Assembly: GCA_026874595.1 (NCBI GenBank)
Contig: CM049313.1
Span: forward strand, 30,874,008-30,938,007
Reading direction: 5' to 3'
From: Sipunculus nudus
Lineage: Eukaryota > Annelida > Sipuncula > Golfingiida > Sipunculidae
DNA: 64,000 nt
The notes beneath the pieces are model-generated. The model had not been told where the DNA came from and made no database searches. It saw only the letters and a list, made by a program, of their open reading frames with translations. Below are positions 46,292 through 58,860 of the stretch, in pieces; within the stretch, counting starts at the first letter, position 1, and each line of letters begins with the position of its first letter. The position numbers and the translations under genes were made by a program.

Positions 46292-47959
46292 GTGTGGGTT
46301 TATTTTCACGTAATATATTTCACCCCATCTAGAGCTTTGTTTTTGTTAAAGATATTTATATTTACATGGGGAGGGTACGGGAAGGGATTAATTTTTAAAA
46401 TATGCAATGTAAAGAGGACATTTTGAGGCACCTTAAACAAATGATTATGAGGATTTTCTGTTCCGCAACTATTCTCCTACATGTTTTTGAACAATATATT
46501 CAAACCTGATGTTGTTGGGCTTTAATATTTATATTTCTATAAAATTACGGTATAAACTGGAAAGTCCAAATATTCAAAAGTTCGTTACATGTTAATGTCA
46601 ATAATGAAACGCGCGTCTATACATTTATAACTTTCAAAATGTCACTATTTAAAGGTAGTACTCGTTGTCAAATAATTAATATGTTTAAATCTTATGACAA
46701 TCATTGCATTTGACCGACTTTTGTGATCTGTGAGCGCCCAGGCTCGGGCAGCAGAGCACAGTGCGTGAGTCTGAGTATCAGCCGAGGAGGCGTGAGATTT
46801 TTCACGGTCGATCCCACCCCGAGCTCAGCTCTGTGGGGAGACCGTGCATGACTCGCACGGTTAAGCGATAAGGGGGGGGGGGGGGGGGAGATTCCTCAAT
46901 ATACTAGTTAATATTTGGATGCTCTTATAGTGGAGTAAATCACAAACTTATGAATTGGAAAGTAAAAAATATAATAATGAAATTGCTGCATGGGGAATAA
47001 AAAAAGTAATCTGAAAAAGAAAGGAAAATTAATTACGAAATAATTGGAAAATAACTCGGTAAAATGAGAGATATTACGTCTGAACGGGCTTGCGCCCTCT
47101 ATGGATGCACCACTGAATAATAAATATGTTATAATAAACCCTGATACGGCATCAAAAATAGTAATAAATTACGATGTCATTCAAAATAAAAACAGTAATA
47201 TATTTCCCATACGTTGAACAAATATGAAAATTTAATATATATTGATCCTTATAAAAATCTTTATCTGAATATTCCGTGTATACTGGCTATTTTTATTTGA
47301 TTCTTATATTTTTATCCTCAGAAAACAAAATTAACCGGACTGTAGTCGGAATTCTCGATACAGTAGTACCGTGCGCTTTCGGACATCCTTCTCTCTGAAA
47401 AAAATAGTTGCTGGTACCAGGTTCTTATTTAAAAAGAATGTGTTATATCTGTAAAATTTGCTTTGTAACAATTTATTTTTTAACATTTACTGAACTTTCC
47501 CCCAACATAAAATACGTAACAGTGTAAAATAGTGATGAGTTAATATAATCTTGTTTTACAAATGAAATAAAATATCAATATAATATATTATAAAAAAACA
47601 GCATCATGAATGTTAAAAAACAGATTGAGTTTATGAAATATATGTCATATTGAAATAATTGAAAATGCTTGACACGTTTGCTGACGATATGATGACTAGT
47701 GCATTAGCCAATACTGGCTTCCGAGTTTTACACATCTGGACCATAATCGGGCATTTCCGAGAAAAAAATAGTCTATAACTTCGGATGGATAACTTTGATT
47801 TTTGCATTATGAAAGAAAAAACCTTATCCTATCAATAAACATAAAATGGTAATTTCCATTGATGTAGTACTAGTAGCATTTAAATTATGCTTCGATCATT
47901 GCTTTATTTTAAAAAATCCTTGCTTCCGACTTCCGAGTTTTACACATAGCCGTTTGGGA
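45781..47959. mobile_element. Nested element related to the one in gag
   Basis: Its right end, reversed, reads GGCTATGTGTAAAACTCGG, against GGCAATAAATAAAACTCGG for the element at 19606-21983; the left end is a degenerate version with GTAAACTTGGAAGTCGGAAG. As in that element, a second copy of the CGGAAGT terminus lies about 246 bases inside the left end (46043) and one lies inside the right end (about 47722), and the total length is similar. The inside is AT-rich, with a (TA)n run at about 46240-46287, a G run at 46872-46888 and no coding capacity. A matching 9-bp duplication is not visible, so its boundaries are approximate. Confidence 0.6.
46735..46860 (+). other. Weak tRNA-like or SINE-like segment
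   Basis: GC-rich sequence with GGCTCGGGCAGCAGAGCAC and, about 60 bases on, CACGGTCGATCCCACC, which is one base short of a pol III B box. It stands out in composition from its AT-rich surroundings. It could be the head of a SINE; the evidence is thin. Confidence 0.25.
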
Positions 47960-48291
47960 ATCCCCTACCGGAAGTTATGGTTCTCCCGCTGACAGACGTG
48001 GAGACGAGTTTTTCGAGTAAAACTAGCCTCGGTATTAAAAACTGCTGCACGAATACACGTAAGTCAACCGTGGATGTAATAATTATTATTTTCGCCAACA
48101 GAATAACGTCACTTTTTGTCTTAACTCAGGAAAATGACAGCTCGAGAAGTAGATGAAAATGAAAAATTAGTGTCAGAAATGGCGTGCACATCTGCACGTA
48201 CTAGAATTGATGCGAACCCAATAGCTTGTACTGTCACCCCATCGTCTTCAGTATATCTAAAATCGACGTTTGGGGTGACAAGCTGTCGCTA

Positions 48292-48352
48292 GTTCCAAGG
48301 CCGCGAGGAGAGTCAGTCTAGAAGTCAGCCAGACGTGTTGTGAATTGTACAT
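48292..48352 (-). pseudogene. Candidate first coding exon, 5' part, cut by a transposon
   Basis: From the ATG at 48352 the minus strand reads MYNSQHVWLTSRLTLLAALE before meeting the transposon. A short polar start followed by a stretch rich in Leu and Ala could be a signal peptide, as expected for a secreted or membrane-tethered Ig protein, though the core is not strongly hydrophobic. The frame is open for about 21 codons upstream of the ATG, to a TAA. Its continuation is at 45488-45334. With the transposon in place, translation runs into the element and meets a stop about 15 codons later. The assignment to the zig-8/Dpr-like gene is a guess based on strand, order and phase. Confidence 0.4.
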
Positions 48353-48430
48353 TTGCAGCAGACGGGGTGTTATTTCAAGTACTGCGTTAGGACAAGTATT
48401 AGCACAATGGCTGATTTAGGACACAGAAAA

Positions 48431-50365
48431 AACAAGTGACCAGTGGGTCATGACGCTCAGCCGACTGACATGTTGATAATATGTCCTTGCACAGACAACT
48501 AATTAAGATAGGTGGCATCATTGTTGATGCATATTAGCTTAAGTTCATCAAGACCCATAAGCACAACAAATTTGATGACAATCCAACCAGCCTTTAATAA
48601 GGAATCTGGCAATTTGTGTGTATTTAAACATAACCCAAAACTCTGAGAATATAGGTAAACTGTGACCCAATTTCAGGTTTCTGGGGAGAACTTTTTTGGA
48701 ACTCTCAGAATGTCAAGTTAGAAGTTTCTGGGCCCCATGGTTATGATTTGTGCCCTACTTTGGTATCAAATTTTCAATTATTCTGAGGGGTGCTTATAAG
48801 CCCCATAGCTCAGTAATATGGGTATCAGAGACCTTAATTTACATTTCCAAGGAGACTTTTACAGATCTCCCTGGATGTCAAGTTTGAAGATTCTAGGACC
48901 AATGGATACAATTTGAGCCCTGTTAAGGGACGACCGCATCTTTTAAGGTCTCAAAATAGAGAAAAAAAAATCGTAAAAAATCGAGAAAAAAAAAACAAGT
49001 GGCGCCACCAGTCACCAGAAACTGATGAAACACTCAATGATGCATATGCATGCAAAGAATGATACCAATCAATGCACTAGTTGTTCAGATACCAGAGCTA
49101 TTGAATCAAATTTTTAGTTATTCTTTGGGGGGGGGGGGGTACTTCTGAGCCCCATAGACAATATGGGTGACAGAGACCTAATTTCAAGTTTCCATGGAGA
49201 CTTTTTATGGACTTCCCTGCATGTCAAGTAAGAAGATTCTAGGTCAAGTCGTTACGATTTGTGCCCTGTTAACAGATGACCGCATCTTTTTAGGTCTCAA
49301 AAATAGTTAAATAAAATAGTAAAATATCGAAAAAATACAGGTGGTGCCACCAGTCTGCAGAAACTGATGAAACACTCCATGATCAATATCCGTGCAAAGA
49401 ATCGTGGTGATCAATGCATAAGTTGTTCAGATACTTGAGCTTTTGTATCAAAGTTTCTATTATTCTTGGGGGGGGGGGTACTTCGGAGCGCCATACCTTG
49501 AAGAATATGGGTACCTGAGACTTAATTCTAGGTTTTCAAGATCTTTTATGGACCTATCTGGATGTAAAGTTAGAAGATTCCAGGTCCAGCGTTTACGATT
49601 TGTGCCCTGTTAACAGATGACGGCACCTTTTAAGGTCTAAAAATATAGAAAAAAATTGTAAAAAATCGAAAAATACAGGTGGCGTCACCAGTCTGCGATA
49701 ACTGATGTAAACATTCCATGATTAATACCCATGCAAAGAATCATGGTGATCAATGCATTAGTTGTTCAGATACTTGAGCTTTTGTATCAAATTTTTAGTT
49801 ATTCTGGGGGGTAATTCGGAGCCCCATAGCGTGAAGAATATTGGTAACAGAGACCTAATTCCAGGTTTCCAGGAAGTCTTTTCATGGACCTCTCTGGATG
49901 TAAAGTGAGAAGATTCCAGGTCCAGTGGTTACGATTTGTGCCCTGTTAACAGAAGACGGTATCTTTTGAGGAAAAAAAATAGAGAAAAAAATCGTAAAAA
50001 ATTGAAAAAATACAGGTGGCGCCACCAGTCTGCAGAAACTGATGAAACACTCCATGATCAATATCCATGCAAAGAATCATGGTGATCAATGCATTAGTTG
50101 TTCAGATATTTGAGCTTTTGTATCAAATTTTTCATTATTCTGGGGGGTACTTTAGAGCCCCATAGCTTGAAGAATATGGGTAACAGAGACCTAATTCTTG
50201 GTTTCCAAGGAGATTTTTCATGGACCTCTCTGGTTAGTTAGAAGATTCCAGGTCCAGTGGTTACGACTTGTGCCCTGTTAACGGACAGACGGCCCGATGG
50301 CCGGACGGACGACGGACAAAGAGTGATCACTGTAGCTCAGATGACTTACAGTCAGCTGAGCTAAA
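48431..50365 (+). mobile_element. Dispersed element family B, copy 2
   Basis: It starts AACAAGTGACCAGTGGGTCA followed by TGACGCTCAGC and ends with the family stem at 50334-50362 followed by AAA. The core is four tandem units of about 337 bases; each has GGTGGCGCCACCAGTCTGCA (at 49003, 49340, 49678 and 50015, with changes), 'CAAAGAATCATGGTGATCAA' and 'TTATTCTGGGGGGTACTTC'. A GGCCGGACGGACGACGG run precedes the end. No protein is encoded. The tandem core differs from that of copy 1, so the family is united by its ends, not its middle. Confidence 0.65.
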
Positions 50366-51437
50366 AATACATTCGTCTAGTTTCCCTTACCCATGAGAAA
50401 AAAAAACAAAAAGAGTGACTATAAAACTTCTTACAACTTTACATGCCACACGTTTATCCAGCTAAATGTGGTCTTGCATAATTGCTTGTAACATAAGATT
50501 TTCAATTACATATCAGTTATGAACAATAGTTGTATGAATTTAAGCTACCGTTATACTCTCTTATACCCTCATCTTGAGAAAACAAAGATATATTTCGGCA
50601 TTTCAGATTAATTCCATATAGAAACCTTCTACGGACATAACGAACTGTCAGTTACCTAATTTAGCAGGAATGGCTGCATTTATCAGCTCCAAGTTGTGTG
50701 GTTACATTGATCATGTGACTGGAATATGTAGGTAAGCTCTAGGTGGTCCTAACCTCTGCAAGCCAAAAAAATATATATATAACTTTTTTTTCATACCATG
50801 GTTGATTCAATAGGGACTAAATGAGCTTGGGGTGTGCTGATTTGTGTTAACAACACCAAAAATTTTGCTGATCACATTTTTTACATTTTGCAGGTGTTTG
50901 CATTCAAGTTATATCCAGTACCCAGCAACACAGAACCATGAATGGTATGTCAGTGTTAGTTTTAAGTATCGCCACGTATGTTGACCTGGCTGAGACAAAA
51001 TGGTCTTTTCAAGTTCTTCCTACTCGCTCAGGTCAGGAAATTTCACAAAATAGCTTTTTTTGTGACGGATAGCTTTTCCTTAAATTAATTAGGCATACAT
51101 ATAAGTAGGAATTTAATTGACTTGATTCCAAAACGTTAGCGTTATTGAACTTGAATTTTTTCTTATTGTTGTATTTGATATATGAGTGTGCCTACAGTTT
51201 GTAATGTCCTTTACCAAATATTGATCATATGACTTGTACGAGTATGTAAGCTACAGATGGCACCCTTTATGTTTACCTGTCCTTTGAGAACAAAACTGGT
51301 ATATTCCCGTTTTTTTCTGAATGATCATAAGATTTGAATTTGATATAACCTATTTATTATGATGGACTATACAGCTAAAACGATATTTTTTTCTTTCACT
51401 CTATTATTTAACTAGACATTTCTTGGCACCGCAGGTG
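50366..51437. other. Unassigned AT-rich region
   Basis: No recognised gene, RNA or repeat between a family B copy and a family A copy. Confidence 0.35.
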
Positions 51438-54318
51438 CCAGAGTATCCCCAGACATGGCAGGCCCCCCCCCTTTAAGAATAGACCCCCATTTTTAGCAGC
51501 ATATACTGACACTTGGCATATTTATTGTTTCTTCCATCTAACAATCCACAATCTTGTTGAAGATGTTGGTCCTGTGACCTTGATCTTTTTAAAGATGTGT
51601 CCTGTGACCTTGACCTTTGATCTCATGACCCCAAAATCAATTTGGGTCTTGCTTTTCCAATGGGACATATGCAAGTCAAGTTTGAAATCTATACATCAAT
51701 AAAGCAGGAATTATCATCCAGAAACTAATTTTTTTTGGACAGATGGCTCCTGTGACCTTCTAATTTGACCTTGTGACCTCAAAATTGATAGTGTTCTTCC
51801 TCTCTTGGCAGGAGAACTATATGTGCAAGATGAAAGATCTGAGACGAAATGTTTGGCTGAAAATGCATCCACATCTTTTTAAAGATGTGTCCTGTGACCT
51901 TGACCTTTGACCTCATGACCCCAAAATCAATTTTGGTCTTGCTTTTCCAATGGGACATATACAAGTCAAGTTTGAAATCCATACATCAATAAAAGCAGGA
52001 ATTATCATCCAGAAACAAATTTTTTGACAGATAGCTCCTGTGACCTTCATCTTTGACCTTGTGACCTCAAAATTGATAGGGGTCTTCCACTCTTGGCAGG
52101 TGAACTATATGTGCAAGATGAATGATCTGAGATGAATTGTTAGGCTGAAAATGCATCCACAATCTTTTTAAAGAGGTTTCCTGTGACCTTGACCCTTGAT
52201 CTCATGACCCCAAAATCAATTTGGGTCTTGCTTTTCCAATTGGTCAAATACAAGTCAAGTTTGAAATCCATACATCAATAAAAGAAGGAATTATCATTCA
52301 GAAACTAATTTTTGGACAGATGGCTCCTGTGACCTTCACCTTTGACCTTGTGACCTCAAAATTGATAGTGTTCTTCCTCTCTTGGCAGGAGAACTATATG
52401 TGCAAGATGAAAGATCTGAGATGAATTGTTTGGCTGAAAATGCATCCACAATCTTTTTAAAGAGGTTTCCTGTGACCTTAACCCTTGACCTCATGACCCC
52501 AAAATCAATTCTGGTCTTGCTTTTCCAATGGGTCAAATACATGTCAAGTTTGAAATCCATACATCAATAAAAGCAGGAATTATCGTCCAGAAACTAATTT
52601 TTGGACAGATGGCTCGTGTGACATTCACCTTTGACCTTGTGACCTCAAAACTGATAGGGGTCTTCCACTCTTGGCAGGTGAACTATATGTGCAAGATGAA
52701 AGATCTGAGATGAATTGTTTGGCTGAAAATGCATCCACAATCTTTTTAAAGAGGTTTCCTGTGACCTTGACCTTTGACCTCATGACCCAGAAATCAATTC
52801 GGGTCTTGCTTTTCCAATGGGTCAAATACAAGTCAAGTTTGAAATCCATACATCAATAAAAGCAGGAATTATCGTCCAGAAACTAATTTTTTGACAGATG
52901 GCTCCTGTGACCTTCACCTTTGACCTTGTGACCTCAAAACTGATAGGGGTCTTCCTCTCTTGGCAGGATAACTATATGTGCAAGATGAATGATCTGAGAT
53001 GAATTGTTTGGCTGAAAATGCATCCACAATCTTTTTAAAGAGGTTTCCTGTGACCTTGACCCTTGACCTCATGACCCAAAATCAATTTGGGTCTTGCTTT
53101 TCCAATGGGTCATATACAAGTCAAGTTTGAAATCCATACATCAATAAAAGCAGGAATTATCATCCAGGAACTAATTTTTGGACAGATGGCTCCTGTGACC
53201 TTCACCTTTGATCTTGTGACCTCAAAACTGATAGGGGTCTCTCTCTATTGGCAGATGACTAATATGTGCAAGATTAAAGGTCTGAGATGAAATGTTTGGC
53301 TGAAAATGCATCCACAATCTTTTTAAAGATGTGTCCTGTGACCTTGACCTTTGACCTCATGACCCCAAAATCAATTGGAGTCTTGCTTTTTCAATGGGAC
53401 ATATATAAGTCAAATTTGAAATCAATACATCAATAAAAGCAGGAATTATCATCCAGAAACAAATTTTTGGACAGATAGCTCCTGTGGCCTTGACCTTTGA
53501 CCTAGTGACCCCAAAATTTATATGGATCATCCACTATTGGCAAGTGAGCTATATATTCAAGTAAAAGACCTGGGATGAAATTTTGGCTTAAAATGCATCC
53601 ACAGTATCTTTTAAAATGCCAGTCCAGTGACCTTGACCTTTGACCTCATGACCCTAGAACCTATAGGGTTCTTACTTTAGTGGTGGGCCATACATAAGTC
53701 ATGTTTGAAATCCATATGGCTATCAACACTGGAGATATCATAAGAGGTGTGTGATTTTCACCATATATGGCAATATTCAAGGTCAAGGCCACTATCATAG
53801 GAAAGGTCATGACCCCAATTTAAATAAACATCATCCCATAACCCATACCTATGTATATGCATAATATAAAAGAAATCTGTCCATTAGTTTTTGACTTATA
53901 ATGCTCACAGTACTGTAAGGTGGCAATTTTGGGGGTATTAAACGGCACGAAAACAAGTAAAGAATAATAGGTGGCGCCACCAGTTTCTGGAACGTGACAA
54001 CCCTATCCATGATCTTCCATTAACTTGATTTTGGGATAAATCCATGCAAGATTTCTTGAGATATTAAAGTGTGATTTTCCCCAAAATTGGACCTATTCAA
54101 GGTCAAGGACACTCTCCTAGTAAAGGTCATGACCTCATTTTAAATAGGCGTCGTCCTCTTACCCATATCAATACATATACTAAGTTTGGTAAAGTTTCAT
54201 GAAATATTTTTTGGGTTATCGCGCCAACAAGATTTATATGCGGCGGCGGCGGCACCGGTATGAAAACATAGTATCCCCCGACTTTGTCTGGGGGATTGTC
54301 TTTGTCTGGGGATACAAT
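51438..54318 (-). mobile_element. Dispersed element family A, fullest copy, with a 290-bp tandem core
   Basis: The left edge AGTATCCCCAGACA and the reversed right edge TTGTATCCCCAGACA form a terminal inverted repeat of about 13 bases. The core is seven to eight tandem units of 288-299 bases; the phrase CCTCATGACCC recurs near 51612, 51911, 52201, 52490, 52779, 53069, 53358 and 53646. Each unit holds TGTGACCTTGACCTTTGACC and TGTGACCTTCACCTTTGACC, TTGGCAG..AACTATATGTGC and GAAAATGCATCCACAATC. The right flank carries the GGCGGCGGCGG and GTCATGACC features seen in the other copies. Open frames of 60-75 codons on both strands repeat with the unit and are not genes. Confidence 0.75.
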
Positions 54319-55239
54319 CATATTTCGCAATTTGAACAATTCAAACATTTTATTGTACAACTTTTTTTGTGAATGACAGACTTCAGTTATCAATGTGATA
54401 TATAGCAAGGCACAACTCGTAATTGCTAGACCTGCATGGGATGTTCAGACTGACTGTGTAGACATGTTCTCTAAAACTCTCCTTAATATATAAAAATAGA
54501 TAACTGTGACCAAATAGATTTAGCTGAGCATTATAACCCTAGGGCCATTTTGTAGAGTTTAACATTTAAATTAAACAAAAAAGGTATCAGATAAATATAT
54601 TTAAGAAATAGAATTGGTTTACTTATGTAAGGTTTCACTGTTCATTGTGAATATTCGTTGTGTGCTAAACACTCCTAACGGAAGGATTTGTCACATATTT
54701 ATTTTACAATAAAGCCCTTGCACATTTCGAACCTGTACATTCCAAACAAAACATTCAAAGTAACATTCAATGTTTTGAATAAAGGGAAAAAAAGCAATAT
54801 CATAAACATTATTTCATAATCTGATAAATATGTAATCGTTTTATGACAGAAAAGGATCAAATCTGATGAGTTTTATTTTGCATTTATTAATCCATGGCAT
54901 ATAGTTGGACAAGTAAACCGAGTGGAATATGAAAATTATTTTGTCATTTTGATTTGTTATTATCGCCAGGGGCTATTATGAGTCTATTATATTTAATAGC
55001 TATTTCAAACCAAGCTACAGTGCCAAATCATGTAAGGTTACTGTGCCAAGTCAAGTCATAAGAAAGGTGCACTTGCAAGGAATTAAAAGTGCCTTTTTAT
55101 TTAAACCTAAGTCAAAGCTAACTTTAATTGAATTAGATCATGTCTGCAACTGATTGTGTTCATTGGGCTTATCACTAGCATTATTATATTTGCTATATAA
55201 GACTTTTGTTTTAACAAAAACTGCACCAGGACCAGTCTA
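54319..55239. other. Unassigned region with an isolated family end motif
   Basis: AT-rich DNA. TTTAGCTGAGCATTATAACC near 54519 matches the start of the family C copy at 41440, but the rest of that family does not follow, so this is probably a truncated end. Nothing else is recognised. Confidence 0.4.
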
Positions 55240-56580
55240 TGCACTTAGTGCACAAACTTAAAATCCCTAGGAAATATTTTATTTGAACGACATAACCCTC
55301 TCAGAATGAAATTACGACTCTTTATATTTTGTGCGTCTAAACTAATTTTGCCAAAAGTGCAGATACGGCAGCCTAGTTTGTACAGCATCATATGTGATAT
55401 AGGTACCAATACAACAAACTTACAATTACTAATTGACCATAGTCCAGCGCTTGCTGGAAATTGAAATAATACAGACAGACAGAATAGGGAATGCAAAAAC
55501 ACATAAAATGAGTTATAGTTTGTGTAGATAGGACAATATTTGACGAAGTTATAAGTTAAAAAATATATTTTGGTTACCTTGACCGTTTACCTATCTCCAT
55601 TAAAAAAAGACGCAGTAGTTTTTCTATCAATTGTATAACTATAACTCTCAGAGCGATGGCTTGAGATTTGTGGAGGGTAGAGTGAAAACAGTGAAATCTC
55701 GTAATATGTTGCTTGCCGAGAAACGGTACGATATTTCCTGAGATTTTGTATAAAGTTGAATAAAACTGATCCAATGCTGCCTAAAGGAAAAAAAAACTAG
55801 ACCTCTCTAACTTTAAAAGTGACAAAGTATGAAAAAAAGACCATATACTTTGAAAAAAACACGAATTTTCCGAACAAATGTGTAACCATGGTAACAGTAG
55901 ATTGAGACACCTATACATAAGGAAAAAAAGCCATGGAATATCGAGTAAAATGAGCTACAGTTTATGTGGCTACGATAAATTTTGACGAAGATATGAAGAA
56001 AAATTACTTTGTGTTTTTGATGACCTTGATCTTTGACCTACTGACGTAAAAAGACATCAGACATCTAGAACTTTAGGGGTTCTATCAACAGTTTAAGATT
56101 CAGAGGGGTTGCTAAAAGATTCTGGCCTGTGGAATGCCATATGTCAGATGAAAAGGACAAGCAGGGCGGCGAAGTTGACAACTTACAACAGACGAACATA
56201 CTGACACATCTTAAAAGAAAATTGACTAACCATCACATGGAGAAAGCACAGAGGAATAGAGTGAGCTAAAGTTTATGTAGATTTAGCCCATTTTTGACGA
56301 AAATAAATTTTTGACGTTTTTCGATGACCTTGACTTTTGATCTTAATTGACGAAAAACAATAGGCTTCTGGGACTTTTTTTTATCAACTGTGAAAGTTTA
56401 AAGCGATCCCTACAAAACTGTGCTCTGCAGAGTGGAGACAGGCAGACAAACAGGCATACGCAACTGACCAAGCAATAATACACTGCTTTAAATCTTTTAT
56501 CAGCCAGAGAAGTAGATGAAACATATATAAAAACAACTATCGGGATACCTTGCATACGTGTCATGTGTGACACTCGGCTT
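55240..56580 (-). repeat. Dispersed repeat family C, copy 2 (inverted)
   Basis: Reverse-strand counterpart of 41440-43420: it has 'TAAACTGTAGCTCATTTTAC', 'TTCGTCAAA' and AGGTCAAAG-type segments in about four degenerate units. On the plus strand these read ATGACCTTGATCTTTGACC and GACGAAGATATGAAGAAAAA. No coding capacity. Confidence 0.65.
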
Positions 56581-56603
56581 ACGACATCCCTGTTTTAGTC
56601 TGT

Positions 56604-57884
56604 ATGGAAAATGACAGCCCCGATAGCAGCCACGTGGAAAAATTGGTAGGATTAACCATTTATGGTTTGATTAGATCCCAGAGATACGACACGAAAGTAC
56701 TCAGAAGACATCGTCGAGGCGTGAATGTTTCTGCGGAACGATTGATGTCAATGGACCATGTATCGGCAGATTTAAAAGCGGAATAACGTCTTTTGCGACC
56801 ACGCCCAAATCAGCAAATATTTTGCGGCAAGCCAAAGCCAAAAAACTGTTGAAGAATTGTTTTGTAAAATTGGAGCCAGTCTATGAAATTAAGTGAAAAA
56901 ATAAATAACTGGTATTTGACGAGTGTCTGGGGACCTTCCACAACAACGGGTAGTTCAGAAATCCGTTACAACAAGGAAAATTATAAATGATGATGATAAT
57001 TTGAACAAACAGTCTTATATCTGGTCAGAATTGTAATATATTGTGATATACTGTGATAAAGAAGAACTGAGAGCGAGTCTGTGATAAAATAATGGTGACG
57101 ATACACGGAACTGAGTCTTACTTCTAGTCAGAAACGAGATATAGTGTGATACTGTGATACAGAAGAACCAAATATTCCTGAGGAGTGGTACAGTGATCCT
57201 ATTATTTTATGATGGTGTAGATAACCTGAACAAACCAAGTCCTATATCTAGTCACAATAAAGATATATGTGATACTGTGAAGAAGAACCAAGTATAGTAC
57301 CAATAATTGTGTTGGAATGTTAGAAAACAGGAAATTGATTACTGGGCACCTACAACAATAGATGTGTACTACAGAAATTTAGTATAACCAGGAAAATGGG
57401 GATGATAAAAGGAACAAAGCGCACCAAATAGCGATTGGGTTTTGGAATACATGTACTATAACAAAGAACTTTATTGGATTTAATACAATAAATGAAAATT
57501 TTGACGGACCAATTAAGATAGGTATGAAAATGTAAATATTCTGTATAATTTCTAAGATTGGGAAAAAGCTATAAAACATCAAAGTCAGCAAATCAGAGAC
57601 TTATTCCAACTAAAAGAATTACATGAATGGAATTGAGTAATAATAATCACAGTGAAAACGGATCGGACATTAAATACCAGAAGTTTTAGATAATTTTATT
57701 AGTAAATAAGTTTTAGTGCGCAATAGTAACAACGCAAAAAGAAAGACGATTTTATGATCATTTTGATCGGTGATTCTGCATTTTATTGATGGAACTTCAT
57801 ATGGTTGATGAACTTGCATATAGTGCTAAGCTGCCTACTAAATAGCCAAAAGAGTACACTGAGTCTTTAAGGGGCAGGTAAACA
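56604..57884 (+). other. Possible LINE 5' region with three degenerate repeats
   Basis: 56604-56786 is a 60-codon open frame (MENDSPDSSHVEKLVG at its start) of no known family, opening after a CCCTGTTTTAG acceptor-like site. 57000-57300 has three degenerate copies of a segment with 'CTTATATCTGGTCA', 'TGTGATACTGTGATA' and 'GAAGAACCAA', spaced by about 110-120 bases. This may be the 5' untranslated part of the CR1-like element that follows, since some LINEs carry repeated 5' regions, or unrelated DNA. Confidence 0.35.
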
Positions 57885-58860
57885 ATGTCTTCAGCCAATA
57901 AGAGAGTGAATAAACCAAGAGGCAAACCCAGGCCTAGTGTGAGGACTGTGGATACGCCTACACAGGAGCGATGTAAACATTGTGACATGGACCTGTATAA
58001 GATAACTGCAAATCAATGGAATGTGACATATATGGCAGGACTGGTTATGTATTGAATGTATAGACATTCCTGGGGCATTATTTAAAGTACAGGTGCAGCC
58101 ACTCACATAATGCTTACGTGCAAAGAATGTAAAGGTACTATTCCAACGTTGAGAGGTATAGGCAATTCCATGGGAAAATGCAGAAAACACATATTGACAC
58201 ATATTAGGTTTGAGAAGTGAGAGCGTAGGGTCTGAAAACAGTGTTTAGGAAATCGCCCAATTAGAAGTTAAACAACAAGTACAGATTGCTGTCAACAAAA
58301 AATCATTAGAGACGGAGGACTCCATCAAAAACTTGAAAGATAGATTAGATAAGATTGAGGATAACTTTGCCAGAGTGGATAAAAAAACAGAATTTCAAAA
58401 CGATCAAATTGACGTAGCAATGCAACAAGCAACATAGGAATCCATAGAGATTGAAAAAAGAAGTTTGAGTTTAATGATATGCAACTCGAAAGAATCAGAC
58501 TCATGAGATTCAAAGACAAGAATCAGACAAGACACCGAGAAATTTAGAGATTGCTGACATTATAATGTTTAGAGATTGCTTCCATTATAATGAATACAAA
58601 CAATGAGGACATCTGAATAAAAAAAGAATTCCTTAGGAAAGGCTAAAAAAAGGTAAGATCAGACCAACTCAAGTCATGGCGCTGACATTTGATCAGATAC
58701 CTGTTCTTGACTCTGATAGTACAGAGGAACCTCTATCTGATGATGAGGATATTCCTCCAAGTCAGGTTTCAGAGAAACATAAGTGATGAAACAGAATAAT
58801 AAGAAGTTAGAAAAGACAGGGCTAAAAATCACTCCTTTCGAGAAAACTGTAAACAAGACA
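57885..58860 (+). pseudogene. CR1-like LINE ORF1 remnant with PHD-type zinc finger
   Basis: From ATG 57885 the frame reads a basic start (KRVNKPRGKPRPSVR), then CKHCDMDL. After a one-base frameshift come WQDWLCIECIDIPGALFK and, later, LTCKECKGTIP: a spaced set of Cys pairs like a PHD finger, a domain known in ORF1 of CR1-like non-LTR elements. About 58250-58440 encodes a heptad-rich segment (SIKNLKDRLDKIEDNFARVD), a likely coiled coil as expected for an RNA-binding ORF1 protein. Several stops and frameshifts make it non-functional. Confidence 0.6.

Larger units (their letters stand above)
45498..48291. mobile_element. Mutator-like DNA transposon, 2794 bp
   Basis: Flanked by perfect 9-bp duplications GTTCCAAGG (45489-45497 and 48292-48300). 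Ends are TAGCCATGACAACATGACAC on the left and, reversed, TAGCGACAGCTTGTCACCCC on the right; the inverted similarity is weak, but the 71-bp derivative at 22770-22840 proves that these two are the ends of one unit. No transposase is recognisable. 45781-47959 looks like a second, nested element (see separate entry), leaving about 615 bp of original element. In its right part, 47960-48291, are a donor-like CACGTAAGTC, an acceptor-like TTGTCTTAACTCAG and an open stretch from ATG 48133 to a TAG formed by the element's own terminus. Confidence 0.88.

Noticed and set aside
51779-53290. Repeated 60-75 codon frames on both strands
   Set aside because: They are periodic at 290 bp with the family A units and are not conserved as proteins.
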